This document shows positions 17,901 through 25,979 of a DNA stretch of 58,536 nt, one piece after another; positions within the stretch are counted from its first letter, which is position 1; every line of letters begins with the position of its first letter. The notes beneath the pieces were generated by a model. It was not told the DNA's origin. It ran no database searches and saw nothing but the letters and a program-made list of their open reading frames with translations. The DNA lies in NCBI GenBank assembly GCA_021769725.1, contig JAETSI010000016.1, positions 1 through 58,536 on the forward strand. The letters are read 5' to 3'. The position numbers and the translations under genes are program-made. The stretch is from Oscillospiraceae bacterium (lineage in GTDB: Bacteria > Bacillota > Clostridia > Oscillospirales > Ruminococcaceae).

Positions 17901-19277
17901 TCAAAGACGAGCCTTTACCGCAGCGATCAGTTTTTCCTGTGTTATGTCCTTGTCGGCAAGTGCTGACAGAACATCCTCATCGACCGTATTTTTGCAGACA
18001 ATATGATGAATCGTGACGGTGTTCTGCTGTCCCTGCCTCCACAGTCTGGCATTTGTCTGCTGATACAGTTCCAGACTCCACGTCAGCCCGTACCAGACAA
18101 GGATATGACCGCCGGATTGTATATTCAGTCCATGTCCCGCCGATGCAGGATGTATCAATGCGACAGGGATGTTGCCTGTGTTCCAATCGGTGATGTCAGA
18201 GGAATCCTTGATATCCCTCGGAGCATAACCACAAGCCGTCAGATGTTCCATAATGCGTGTCCTGTCGTGCTTAAACCAGTAGGCAATCAGCACGGACTGT
18301 CCGTTTGCGGATTCGATCAGATCTTCCAGCTTTTCCAGCTTCCGCTGATGAATGACACGAACTTCCTTGTTTTCATCATAGACCGCACCATTTGCCATTT
18401 GCAGGAGTTTGTTTGAAAGAGATGCCGCATTTGCTGCGTCAATATCTCCATCCTCAAGGGGAATAATAAGGTCATGCTTTAACTGGTCATACAGCTTACG
18501 TTCCGCAGCATTCATTTCAACTACGTGATTGACATAGATACACTCCGGCATATCCAGATAGTCGAGAGCTTTCATGGAAATGGTGATGTCCGAGATTTTT
18601 TCATAAATCTGCTGTTCTGCTCCGGGACGAGGAACATAAGAGAACACAACTCCGGTTGAGGGGTTCATGGAATTTGGCTTGAAATAGCTTTCACGGAATC
18701 TTCCGATAAATCTGCCGAGACGTTCTCCGCCGTCAAGAATACCGATTTCCGCCCATAAGTCCATTAAGCCGTTGGAAGTTGGCGTTCCTGTCAGCCCTAC
18801 CCAGCGTTTCACAAACGGTCTGACTTTCCGCAGCCATTTGAAACGCTGTGACTGGTAGTTCTTGAAAGAACTTAATTCATCGATTACTATCATTTGAAAA
18901 TCCCATCGTAATCCATTCTTTTCGTAATACTCGATCAGCCATTTTACATTCTCACGATTGACGATGTAAATGAATGCATTTGCATTCACAGCCGCTATTC
19001 GTTGCTTGACTGTACCCGTGATAACTGCCGCTTCCATCTCTTTCAAGTGATCCCACTTTTTGATCTCGGCAGGCCACGTTTCGGAAGCAACTCTCAGCGG
19101 TGCAATCACGAGAACTTTTGACACTTTCAGTTCATCAAACATCAGATCATTGATTGCCGTCAGTGTAGTTACGGTCTTTCCTCAGCCCAAGCCCATGTCG
19201 AGAAAGAGGGCAGAAACAGGGTGCTTTTTGATATATTCAATGCAGTATTTCTGATAGTCATGCGGCACGAACTTCAT
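17901..19277 (-). pseudogene. SNF2-family helicase with in-frame TGA in Walker A
   Basis: From ATG 19277 the protein reads PHDYQKYCIEYI...ALFLDMGLG, then TGA at 19182-19184 (codon 32), then GKTVTTLTAIND and a complete helicase: VIAPLRVA, the DELS box (motif II), SATSNG-like motif III (LTGTPTSNGL), and motif VI ARLWRQGQ near the end. Family members read DMGLGKTV, so six bases (TGA plus one Gly codon) are inserted inside the P-loop without shifting frame. A fragment could start at ATG 19142, but it lacks the ATP-binding lysine. It overlaps the VRR-NUC stop (ATGA). Confidence 0.85.
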
Positions 19278-19654
19278 AAGGCATCACCTCCAGTGTGATT
19301 TATTTTGTTTATCTCTGTAACTTCCAAATCTGGAATTTTTGCACCAATTCCGTCCGGAAAAGGTGTACCGGGGATCCAGCTCAGAATGGCATCAATGCAA
19401 GGCTGTATCTGCTGTAAATCGTTAATGCAAAGCACCGGAAAGCCCAGCCTTATTAGCTGATACCTTCGCTTTCTCTGAAGCGGTCGGAGCATCTTTTTGG
19501 GTGCTTTCAGTTCTACAAATACCGTTTTTGCATGGGGGAACAGCACCAGTCTGTCCGGCAGTCCATTTGCCGTCTGAGAAGTCAGCTTATACGCCATTCC
19601 TCCGGCTTTCTTGACTGCTTTGACAAACTCATTTTCGATTACATTTTCTCTCAA
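19274..19654 (-). CDS. VRR-NUC domain nuclease
   Basis: A 126-residue protein of the phage VRR-NUC (PD-(D/E)XK-like) family: ENEFVKAVKKAGGMAYK, GLPDRLVLFP, TVFVELKAP and the QRKRRYQLIRLGFPV helix-strand end. The D and ExK of GLPD/ELK are the expected catalytic residues. Translation probably starts at TTG 19654, which overlaps the upstream stop (TTGA) with GGAGG ten bases upstream. The C-terminal 25 residues extend beyond the usual domain. It travels with the SNF2 helicase in many phages. Confidence 0.85.
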   Translation of the reverse strand: MRENVIENEFVKAVKKAGGMAYKLTSQTANGLPDRLVLFPHAKTVFVELKAPKKMLRPLQRKRRYQLIRLGFPVLCINDLQQIQPCIDAILSWIPGTPFPDGIGAKIPDLEVTEINKINHTGGDAL

Positions 19655-19875
19655 TAACTTCCGTCCTCCCAGTATTCGCACCACTCTGAGGGATAGGGTT
19701 CGTGGCAGCAACAGCCACGATAGCGGCAGTTGTCGCAGTTCTGGTCATATACGTACAACTCCTGATCGCTGTGATCGTAATCCTCATAGCTGCCTCGGCT
19801 GTTGTAAAAGCTCATTGTGCTGTATGAACGGTGGCGTGTCTTGTATCCTTTTCTGTCTTTCCATGTTCTGCTCAT
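19651..19875 (-). CDS. Small Cys/Tyr-rich phage protein
   Basis: A 74-residue protein with a basic, Tyr-rich N-terminal half and a CDNCRYRGCCCHEP cluster near residue 50, ending in an acidic, aromatic tail. The cysteines could bind a metal. No family was recognised. It sits between polymerase and VRR-NUC in the replication module and shares its stop with the next gene's start. Confidence 0.6.
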   Translation of the reverse strand: MSRTWKDRKGYKTRHRSYSTMSFYNSRGSYEDYDHSDQELYVYDQNCDNCRYRGCCCHEPYPSEWCEYWEDGSY

Positions 19876-19887
19876 GTGTTTTACTCC

Positions 19888-21843
19888 TTACGATTTAAAA
19901 TAATAAAGTCCTGTATATCCATCCGAATCAATAGGCATCCCGTCCGCCCATTTCGGATTCTGGTTCATAATACCGCAAACCTCGTCTACAGTGATACTGC
20001 CTTTTGGCACTTCGAGAATAACTTCGTCATGCACGTGCCCGACAATATCCAAACCCTTATTTTCAAGGCGTTTCATAGCTTCCGCAAGCAGGTCACGTGC
20101 CGTTGCCTGAGTAATATTTTCCGTGATTTTGCCCGAGTAGGTCTCCTGCCGTACCCATTTGTTATTAGCCCCAAGCCCCTCAAAAGTGACTGCCATACGT
20201 CCGAAACGATTAGGCTGCAACTTTGGCTTAATGTAGGCAAGTCTGCGTCCGGAGGGCAACACGCTCCACAGTGTATTTGCAGAGAACTGAAAACTTATCC
20301 TGCCGACAGTGCGATCATTGTGGTCTTTGATCGTGTCAATGGCGGCTTTTTCTACAGCGTACCAGAATTTTACTGTGTGCGGATTTGCATCACGCCAGCT
20401 TGAAATGATATCCGGCAGTTCGTTCTCTTTTAGCCCCATATCCAATGCACCCATAGAAATTAAAGCACCGACTGATCCGCCGTATCCACACGCCAATGTA
20501 CTAATTTTCCCTTTTTGGCGTAAATCTCCATTGATGCCATGCTTTACAACCGGAACGCCGAACATCTGCGATGCCGTTGCACAATACAAATCTTCACCAC
20601 GGATAAATGCATCCAGTACCCACTGTTCTCCAGAAAGCCAAGCTAAAACACGAGCTTCAATTGCCGAAAAGTCTGCCACAATAAATTCACAGCCTTCTTT
20701 CGGAATGAGCATGGTGCGAATAAGCTGTGAGAGAATATCCGGAGTATTCCCGTAGATACTTTCGACCATATCAAAACAGCTCATTTTAACGAGATCACGT
20801 GCCTCGTCAAGCGTAGATATATGGTTCTGAGGCAGGTTTTGCAGTTGAATCCCTCTGCCCGCCCAGCGTTGGGTTCTGTTCGCACCCGAAAACTGAAACA
20901 GTCCATGAGCCCTGCCGTCTTGACAAATGTATCTCTCCGCCGCCTGATATTTCTTGACAGAAGATTTTGCCATCTGCAATCGCAGTTTCATCATGTCGAG
21001 AGCCTCCGCATCGATGCTATGCTTGTCCAAGTCTGTGATAAGCGATGCAACATTTTTCTTGCCGAGAGAGTCAACGGAAATTCCACGTTCTTCGAGCCAG
21101 CCTTTTAACTGCGATACGGAATTAGGATTTTCAAGACCAGTCAGCTCATAGGCTCTTTTTGTCATCTCTTCCGACAGCATCATGTCGCAGATGATAGCCT
21201 GCTGTACCAGTTCCTTGTCAATTAAAACACCTCTGTCGTTTATCCGCTGATCCATGTGGTAATAGTCCCACTCCTGCGAAGAAAGCGGAAAATGCTCCAA
21301 TTTCCGGCGAATGTCACGCTCTGTTTTAACATCCTGTATGCAGTAACTCTTGAATTTTTCCCAGTCCTCCGGAGCGTGTTCGGGAAGATTTCTTGTCCTG
21401 CCGCCGTTTGCTTTGGTTGGCTTGCAGGGGAGAGAGAAATATCGTATCAACCGTTCACCGGCATCATCTTTTTGCTCTCTGGTTTTCAGCACCTGTGCCG
21501 CATTTTTCAGCTTTAACGGCAAGGACAAACTTGCTGCCCAGACCATAGAACACTGCCATGAATCGGGGGAAAGCTGTGTGCCGAAATACTTTGAAAGACA
21601 AGTTCGTTCAAACTGTGCGTTCCATGCGGATTTAATAATGCTGTCATCAAAAATAGCATCAACGACCTCCTGCGGAAGTTCTTCACCGCAAGCCACATCC
21701 ACACATTTTACATCGTCATCATCAAAGGCATAAGCAAAAATCAGAATATGGAAATCGCCTTCAACATAACGATAAACACCGCAGCTTGGCAGGTCAACAT
21801 CACTGAACGTTTCCAAGTCAATGGAAAGTACACGTCTGCTCAA
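19888..21843 (-). CDS. Phage family A DNA polymerase
   Basis: About 651 residues. The N-terminal 3'-5' exonuclease begins LSIDLETFSDVDL (D-x-E). The polymerase domain shows motif A (VADFSAIEARVLAWL), motif B (RQKGKISTLACGYGG) and motif C (HVHDEVILE). All catalytic acids are present. A GTG lies at 21852, but AAAGGA is too close to it; TTG at 21843, giving MSRRVLSIDLE, is better spaced. It is the replicative polymerase of the element, co-transcribed with DUF2815 and DUF2800 genes. Confidence 0.92.
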   Translation of the reverse strand: MSRRVLSIDLETFSDVDLPSCGVYRYVEGDFHILIFAYAFDDDDVKCVDVACGEELPQEVVDAIFDDSIIKSAWNAQFERTCLSKYFGTQLSPDSWQCSMVWAASLSLPLKLKNAAQVLKTREQKDDAGERLIRYFSLPCKPTKANGGRTRNLPEHAPEDWEKFKSYCIQDVKTERDIRRKLEHFPLSSQEWDYYHMDQRINDRGVLIDKELVQQAIICDMMLSEEMTKRAYELTGLENPNSVSQLKGWLEERGISVDSLGKKNVASLITDLDKHSIDAEALDMMKLRLQMAKSSVKKYQAAERYICQDGRAHGLFQFSGANRTQRWAGRGIQLQNLPQNHISTLDEARDLVKMSCFDMVESIYGNTPDILSQLIRTMLIPKEGCEFIVADFSAIEARVLAWLSGEQWVLDAFIRGEDLYCATASQMFGVPVVKHGINGDLRQKGKISTLACGYGGSVGALISMGALDMGLKENELPDIISSWRDANPHTVKFWYAVEKAAIDTIKDHNDRTVGRISFQFSANTLWSVLPSGRRLAYIKPKLQPNRFGRMAVTFEGLGANNKWVRQETYSGKITENITQATARDLLAEAMKRLENKGLDIVGHVHDEVILEVPKGSITVDEVCGIMNQNPKWADGMPIDSDGYTGLYYFKS

Positions 21844-21893
21844 AAAAATCACCGTCCTTTCTTATGTAAAGGGAGAAAGCTCTCCCTTGTTGG

Positions 21894-22475
21894 TTACGAA
21901 AGATAATCCGGCAAATCATCGCCGAGAGTATCTTCTTCCTCTTCACCCTCAATTGCCACGAAATCCGAAGAGGCAGAAGGCTTTCCGGCAAGACGTTCAC
22001 CGTGGCGAACAAGCTGAATATTCTGCAATCCTGCGGCTACACCCTTGTTACCCGAAGCTGCAAAGCCGTAGAAATTTACGCTTACATTACAGTAATCGCC
22101 GCTGCCGCACTCCATCGGGTCAATGGTTGGTTGAACCTTGCGGTCAACGATCTGGGGAGCATCCTTTGATGTTGCGTTGAAAAAGAAATGCCCTGCATAA
22201 TTTTCATCGTCGGGACGGTCGATATCGCCGTCGTGAATCGGCAGCTTGAGATTGGGCGGAATCTTGCCATTCCACTTTTTGGACTTAGCAGCCTCCTTTG
22301 CTGCCTCGATTGCCTTGTGGATTTTGGCAAGTGTCGCCTTGTCCTCCTTGGGGATAAGCAGGGAAACAGAATACTTCTCGTCACTGCCGTTAATGGACTT
22401 GGGTTCCCAGATATTCGCAAACGAAATGCGGCAGGGAACGACCACCTTTGTTGCGTTGCTGTTTGTGTTAGCCAT
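21894..22475 (-). CDS. DUF2815 protein, probable ssDNA-binding protein
   Basis: A 193-residue beta-rich protein. VVVPCRISFANIWEPKSING and SVSLLIPKED begin the DUF2815 family, which has an OB-like fold and stands where phages place their single-strand binding protein. The acidic C-terminal tail (EGEEEEDTLGDDLPDYLS) resembles the protein-docking tails of SSBs. It lies between the polymerase and the DUF2800 nuclease-like gene, which is the standard order. Confidence 0.85.
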   Translation of the reverse strand: MANTNSNATKVVVPCRISFANIWEPKSINGSDEKYSVSLLIPKEDKATLAKIHKAIEAAKEAAKSKKWNGKIPPNLKLPIHDGDIDRPDDENYAGHFFFNATSKDAPQIVDRKVQPTIDPMECGSGDYCNVSVNFYGFAASGNKGVAAGLQNIQLVRHGERLAGKPSASSDFVAIEGEEEEDTLGDDLPDYLS

Positions 22476-22495
22476 GATAAAATACCTCCAAAAAA

Positions 22496-23743
22496 TTATT
22501 CATTATCGGGCAAAACAGAAAAATCCTGATCTGCTGTGGTGAGATTAACTGTTTCTCTCGGATCGCTGTCCGGCACAAGTGCCAGCTTTCCGGGCGGTTT
22601 TGCCACGAATTTTCCGAGCAGTTCATTGAACTTCTTTTTGCCCATCATTTTCTCAAATTCGGTCAGTGTGATTAAACTCTGTTTATACAGGTCTGTGTAA
22701 CCGTTCTGCACGGCAGTATCAACGACCGCTTTCGTATCTGTAAAGATACGCTTGCTGCGTCCCTCGACCACCTTATAGCCGGGAATCGCGACACCGTGGT
22801 TGATTGCCTCGGATGATACAAAAGCGAATACAGCCTCTATCCACGAAGAAATTCTATTCAGCGTTGGCAGAATCTTCGCAAGTTCGGACAGCGGAATCAG
22901 TCCGGGCTGCTTGAAAACAGCAGTCTGTGTATCTGCTTCATAGGGTGCTGTCATATCTGATTCCTCTGCTGTTTCATCAAATGCTCCGGCATCGAGATCG
23001 AGAAAATCCTCACGGCAGAGAGCAAGTGCCTCATCCGCACAAGCCTTGCATACAGGTTTCGCACGGCAGAATCGGCACCAGTCGCCGGGCTTTTGCTCAC
23101 CCTTACCCTCATAGGCAAGTTTGGCGATAGGTTTGATACTTTCACCCCATTCTTCCAGCTCGGCTCTACTGCACTCAAATGTGCTGATGTTATCCAATCG
23201 AGGCTGAACAATACTCATACGGACAGTCTCAATCTCGTAAATAAAACCGTAGGCAGCCAAACCACCAAGGGCATAGAGCATCATCTGACTATTGTGATCT
23301 GCATCGACAAAGACGCCTTTCCCGGTTTTGAAATCTACCACATGGAGCAGCCCCTTGCCGTTTTCGTCCTTGCCAATGATGAGCATATCTGCCGTGCCGA
23401 AGCCGGACGGAGCAATGTGGCTGTAGTTCACACGCTCCTCCACAAAAGCAAGTGGTTCACAGCCGTTTTCCTTCATCTTTTCAATGATAGAAATGACAAA
23501 TTCCGCATACATATCGGTGATCTGTTCGATTTCCTCTGTGTCAAACTCCTTGGACTGCGGGCGTTTTACACGCTCTTTGAGATATTTTCGTACTTTGTAC
23601 TCACAAACTTCATGAGCGAAAGTACCCTCGGCAGCATAGACAGAACTCTCATTTGGAAAATTCTCTTGCAGCCTGATTGAGGGAGGGCAATGCAGCCACT
23701 GTTTTGAACTGGATGCGGACAAAACCGCATGAACATCCGGCAT
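22496..23743 (-). CDS. DUF2800 protein, Cas4/AddB-like nuclease fold
   Basis: A 415-residue protein. It has the start HAVLSASSSKQWLHCPPSIRL, GTFAHEVCEYKV (a metal-site His and Glu), GTADMLIIGK...VVDFKTGKG (the D and DxK-type residues of PD-(D/E)XK nucleases) and CRFCRAKPVCKACADE, a likely iron-sulfur or zinc cluster. This layout resembles Cas4/AddB-type exonucleases. It is probably a recombination nuclease acting with the DUF2815 protein. The C-terminal 120 residues are a family-specific extension. Confidence 0.85.
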   Translation of the reverse strand: MPDVHAVLSASSSKQWLHCPPSIRLQENFPNESSVYAAEGTFAHEVCEYKVRKYLKERVKRPQSKEFDTEEIEQITDMYAEFVISIIEKMKENGCEPLAFVEERVNYSHIAPSGFGTADMLIIGKDENGKGLLHVVDFKTGKGVFVDADHNSQMMLYALGGLAAYGFIYEIETVRMSIVQPRLDNISTFECSRAELEEWGESIKPIAKLAYEGKGEQKPGDWCRFCRAKPVCKACADEALALCREDFLDLDAGAFDETAEESDMTAPYEADTQTAVFKQPGLIPLSELAKILPTLNRISSWIEAVFAFVSSEAINHGVAIPGYKVVEGRSKRIFTDTKAVVDTAVQNGYTDLYKQSLITLTEFEKMMGKKKFNELLGKFVAKPPGKLALVPDSDPRETVNLTTADQDFSVLPDNE

Positions 23744-23757
23744 AGCATCACCCCCGA

Positions 23758-24225
23758 TCAGAGCTGTGAAACATCTGTGAGAAATGCCTCGTACTTATCT
23801 GCCGACAGATCACTCACTTTTGCCGCACCGTATGTTTTGAGGATAGAGCCGATCTTCTCGCTGTTGCTGCGGTTCTGCTTGATTTTCTGCACTATGATTT
23901 TGGTAATGTCATCAGCGGTAACAGTTGATGCGGGCTGCGACTTTTCGGTTTTCTTCTGTTTCTTTTCTTTCTTGGGCTGTGCTTCGGTTTCCCACGGCAC
24001 ATCATCAGCGGCAAGGATTTCCTCAAAATCGTCCGGATTGAAATTCTCCGGAACTTTCTCCTTGGGAACACCGTTGATCGCCATATCCGCCAGCTCTTTT
24101 GCCATTCCCGGCTCCATTGCTGCAAGAAGCTGGATCACTCCGCCAAAAATCGTGCCAAGTCCGTCAATCAGCTTTTTGGAGTCCACCGGAACCGGCTCCG
24201 GAAGTTTTTTCTTAGTCTCCGTCAT
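23758..24225 (-). CDS. Phage protein of unknown function with lysine-rich linker
   Basis: A 155-residue protein. The first half is helical and hydrophobic (IFGGVIQLLAAMEPGMAKELADMA). A KKEKKQKKTEKS linker follows, and the C-terminal helical domain (TADDITKIIVQKIKQNR...KTYGAAKVSDLSADKYEAFL) looks like the small domain found at the ends of phage rRNA-like HTH or recombination proteins. The start at 24225 is chosen because it overlaps the upstream gene by 14 bases; a frame extension upstream is poorly supported. Confidence 0.55.
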   Translation of the reverse strand: MTETKKKLPEPVPVDSKKLIDGLGTIFGGVIQLLAAMEPGMAKELADMAINGVPKEKVPENFNPDDFEEILAADDVPWETEAQPKKEKKQKKTEKSQPASTVTADDITKIIVQKIKQNRSNSEKIGSILKTYGAAKVSDLSADKYEAFLTDVSQL

Positions 24226-24538
24226 ACAAAAATCCCTCCTCTTCCTCGTTATCGTCTGCACCGCAGTGAGCAGGTCGGCTGATGTGTACAGCAATTCCGC
24301 TGTCATTCACGGTCAGGTCGATGTTCTCCGTGTGAAGCTCCATATCCGGGAGCATTGCGGCGGATTTCGTCAGAAACGTGAAGATGTCAGCAATCACAAG
24401 CCCGATATGAGCTGCTCCGGCATCGATTTCTTGCTCCATTTTCTTCAGCGTTTCGCTGCGCTTGTCCGCAGTGTGCTGGATTCTGCAGTTCTTGGAAGTA
24501 CTGCAATAGCAGTATTTTGGGGTTCTGGTTTGGTTCAT
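24212..24538 (-). CDS. Small phage protein of unknown function
   Basis: A 108-residue protein with an N-terminal cysteine-containing basic part (YCYCSTSKNC), a helical middle (TLKKMEQEIDAGAAHIGLVIADIF) and an acidic tail. No family is recognised. ATG 24538 has AAAGGA seven bases upstream. It is the first gene after the second copy of the conserved 30-bp element, about 100 bases downstream of it. Confidence 0.6.
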   Translation of the reverse strand: MNQTRTPKYCYCSTSKNCRIQHTADKRSETLKKMEQEIDAGAAHIGLVIADIFTFLTKSAAMLPDMELHTENIDLTVNDSGIAVHISRPAHCGADDNEEEEGFLYDGD

Positions 24539-24639
24539 GGGCATTTCCTTTCATTGCGGTCTTTTGACCATGTAATGGTTTGCGGCTGCGAGAGCTTAAC
24601 AGCCACTTGGAATTAGGTATCTTTTCAAGCCCTCTCATG

Positions 24640-24669
24640 TATTGTCGTGGGAGATAGGAAAATATAACT
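24640..24669 (-). promoter_or_regulatory. Conserved 30-bp element, copy 2
   Basis: 27 of 30 bases are identical to 13421-13450, and both are followed at higher coordinates by a related AAGATTTTT segment. This copy lies just downstream of the sigma-factor gene and 102 bases upstream of the start at 24538 (minus strand). The matching distance to the next start codon in both places argues for a regulatory role, perhaps a promoter read by the adjacent sigma factor. Confidence 0.45.
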
Positions 24670-24686
24670 ATTGCCCTCAAGATTTT

Positions 24687-25424
24687 TTAGAATAATTTCT
24701 TGGCCTTTTCCAATGCTGCATCTAAGTGGTGTTTAACACCTACCTGAGTAATGCCAAATGTAGCAGCAATCTGCTCCTGTGTCATTCCGTCTCTATAGTA
24801 CATAACAAAGACTTCTCTCTGCTTGTCCGTCATAGCCGCCAGCATCTCTTCTCTTGTCTCACGGCGTTCAACAGCGTCTTGCGGATTCTCGCCCATGTGT
24901 CCATCATACCAGTTGAATGCTCTGCGGTAAGGGTCAGCGATGATTTCTTCAATCCTACCATCCTTGTCGCTCTTATCCTTACTTGCCAGATCAACAGTAT
25001 TCTTACGGCTGCCGGTGCGGTTCATGCTGTTTCTCTCGATGCGATGATCACCAATCAGAGTTACTGCAATCAGCCACGGCTGTGTTTCCAGATATCCTTC
25101 CGGCAGTTCGTATGTTTCTCTCAGCGTGCCCTTCTCCGAATCTCTAAGCTTATCGAAATAGAAAGTGAAGTTCACGCAATACGGCAGCCAGATAACGGTA
25201 CGTCCGGAATCATTTCTGTAGATAGCAAAACCGTTTCTGAAAAGTGCGCAGCCCATCATGTCAGCAATCGGTTCACCGGCGGTTTCAAAGAGTACTTTGG
25301 GAGTAGGTGTTTTCGGCTTATCACCAAGGTCAAGTGCAGTAAGTACCTCACCAAGAGTTGTTTTAGCGGTAATTTCAGGAGAAGCGTTGTCCATAGCAAT
25401 CTGTGTGTTTACATTCATGTTCAT
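24687..25424 (-). CDS. Phage-encoded sigma-70-like factor
   Basis: A 245-residue protein. The C-terminal 55 residues are a clear sigma region 4: TDKQREVFVMYYRDGMTQEQIAATFGITQVGVKHHL. The rest (about 180 residues) has no clear region 2, only an aromatic, strand-rich domain (RNGFAIYRNDSGRTVIWLPY), so it may recognise promoters through region 4 while using another way to contact polymerase. It probably directs timed phage transcription. AGGAACTTATT precedes ATG 25424. Confidence 0.75.
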   Translation of the reverse strand: MNMNVNTQIAMDNASPEITAKTTLGEVLTALDLGDKPKTPTPKVLFETAGEPIADMMGCALFRNGFAIYRNDSGRTVIWLPYCVNFTFYFDKLRDSEKGTLRETYELPEGYLETQPWLIAVTLIGDHRIERNSMNRTGSRKNTVDLASKDKSDKDGRIEEIIADPYRRAFNWYDGHMGENPQDAVERRETREEMLAAMTDKQREVFVMYYRDGMTQEQIAATFGITQVGVKHHLDAALEKAKKLF

Positions 25425-25979
25425 AATAAGTTCCTTTCTGCAAGGAACACACTAAGCGGAAGATGCTCATGACGCAGACTGCAATACAAAAAGAGCACGC
25501 AGGCAGACGATGTCTCTACGGAACTCGATACCCCTATAACAAACCAACTAAGGTCGTATAGTATCTCTTGTCCGTTATGAGCATCTGTCCGCCAGTGCGC
25601 GCCCTGACTAACAAATGTGATATTTTTGATTTCATCCGAAAAAACCGGATGCATAGACAGAATGATGTACCAATGAAATCACAGTTATCCCGTAATTTCG
25701 GCGCTTTGTACATATACTGCCGTATGCATCCGGCTGTAGTTATATCATATCATGTTGTGCCTTCAATCACCAGTTACAAAAAGTGTGACCTGTTTTTAGT
25801 CACTACTGTACAAATATATAACTATAATTCTTTCTTGATATGTATAAACTTACAAAAATATACAGAAAATCCTGCATATTCAATGCGAATATGCAGAAAA
25901 ATCACTCCAAAACTAACACTTTTTGTGTGGGCTTCAGAAAAATTTTGCAAAAAAATGGAGACCCGAAGGTCTCCAGAAT
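25425..25979. other. Long intergenic region between sigma factor and ImmA genes
   Basis: 555 bases with no convincing gene. The part near 25730-25920 is AT-rich and includes a TATATAACTATAATTC stretch that could carry promoters for the sigma-factor operon on the minus strand. A terminator for the ImmA gene lies at its right end. Open frames here lack ribosome sites and coding character. Confidence 0.4.
25946..25974 (-). terminator. Rho-independent terminator after ImmA gene
   Basis: GGAGACC and GGTCTCC pair around a short loop; on the minus strand the stem is followed by ATTTTTTTG. It lies six bases past the stop of the gene at 25980-27896. Confidence 0.85.

Noticed and set aside
3519..19184. 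A genetic code in which TGA is sense
   Set aside because: Many intact genes in the same module end with TGA in tight overlaps with the next start, so TGA is a normal stop here; only two genes show internal TGA.
3519..19184. Selenocysteine insertion at the internal TGA codons
   Set aside because: Both TGAs are additional codons compared with the families, not replacements of Cys, and no obvious stem-loop of SECIS type directly follows.
25421..25654. 77-codon minus-strand frame upstream of the sigma gene
   Set aside because: It overlaps the sigma-factor start, lacks a ribosome site and has no protein-like pattern; more likely leader sequence.
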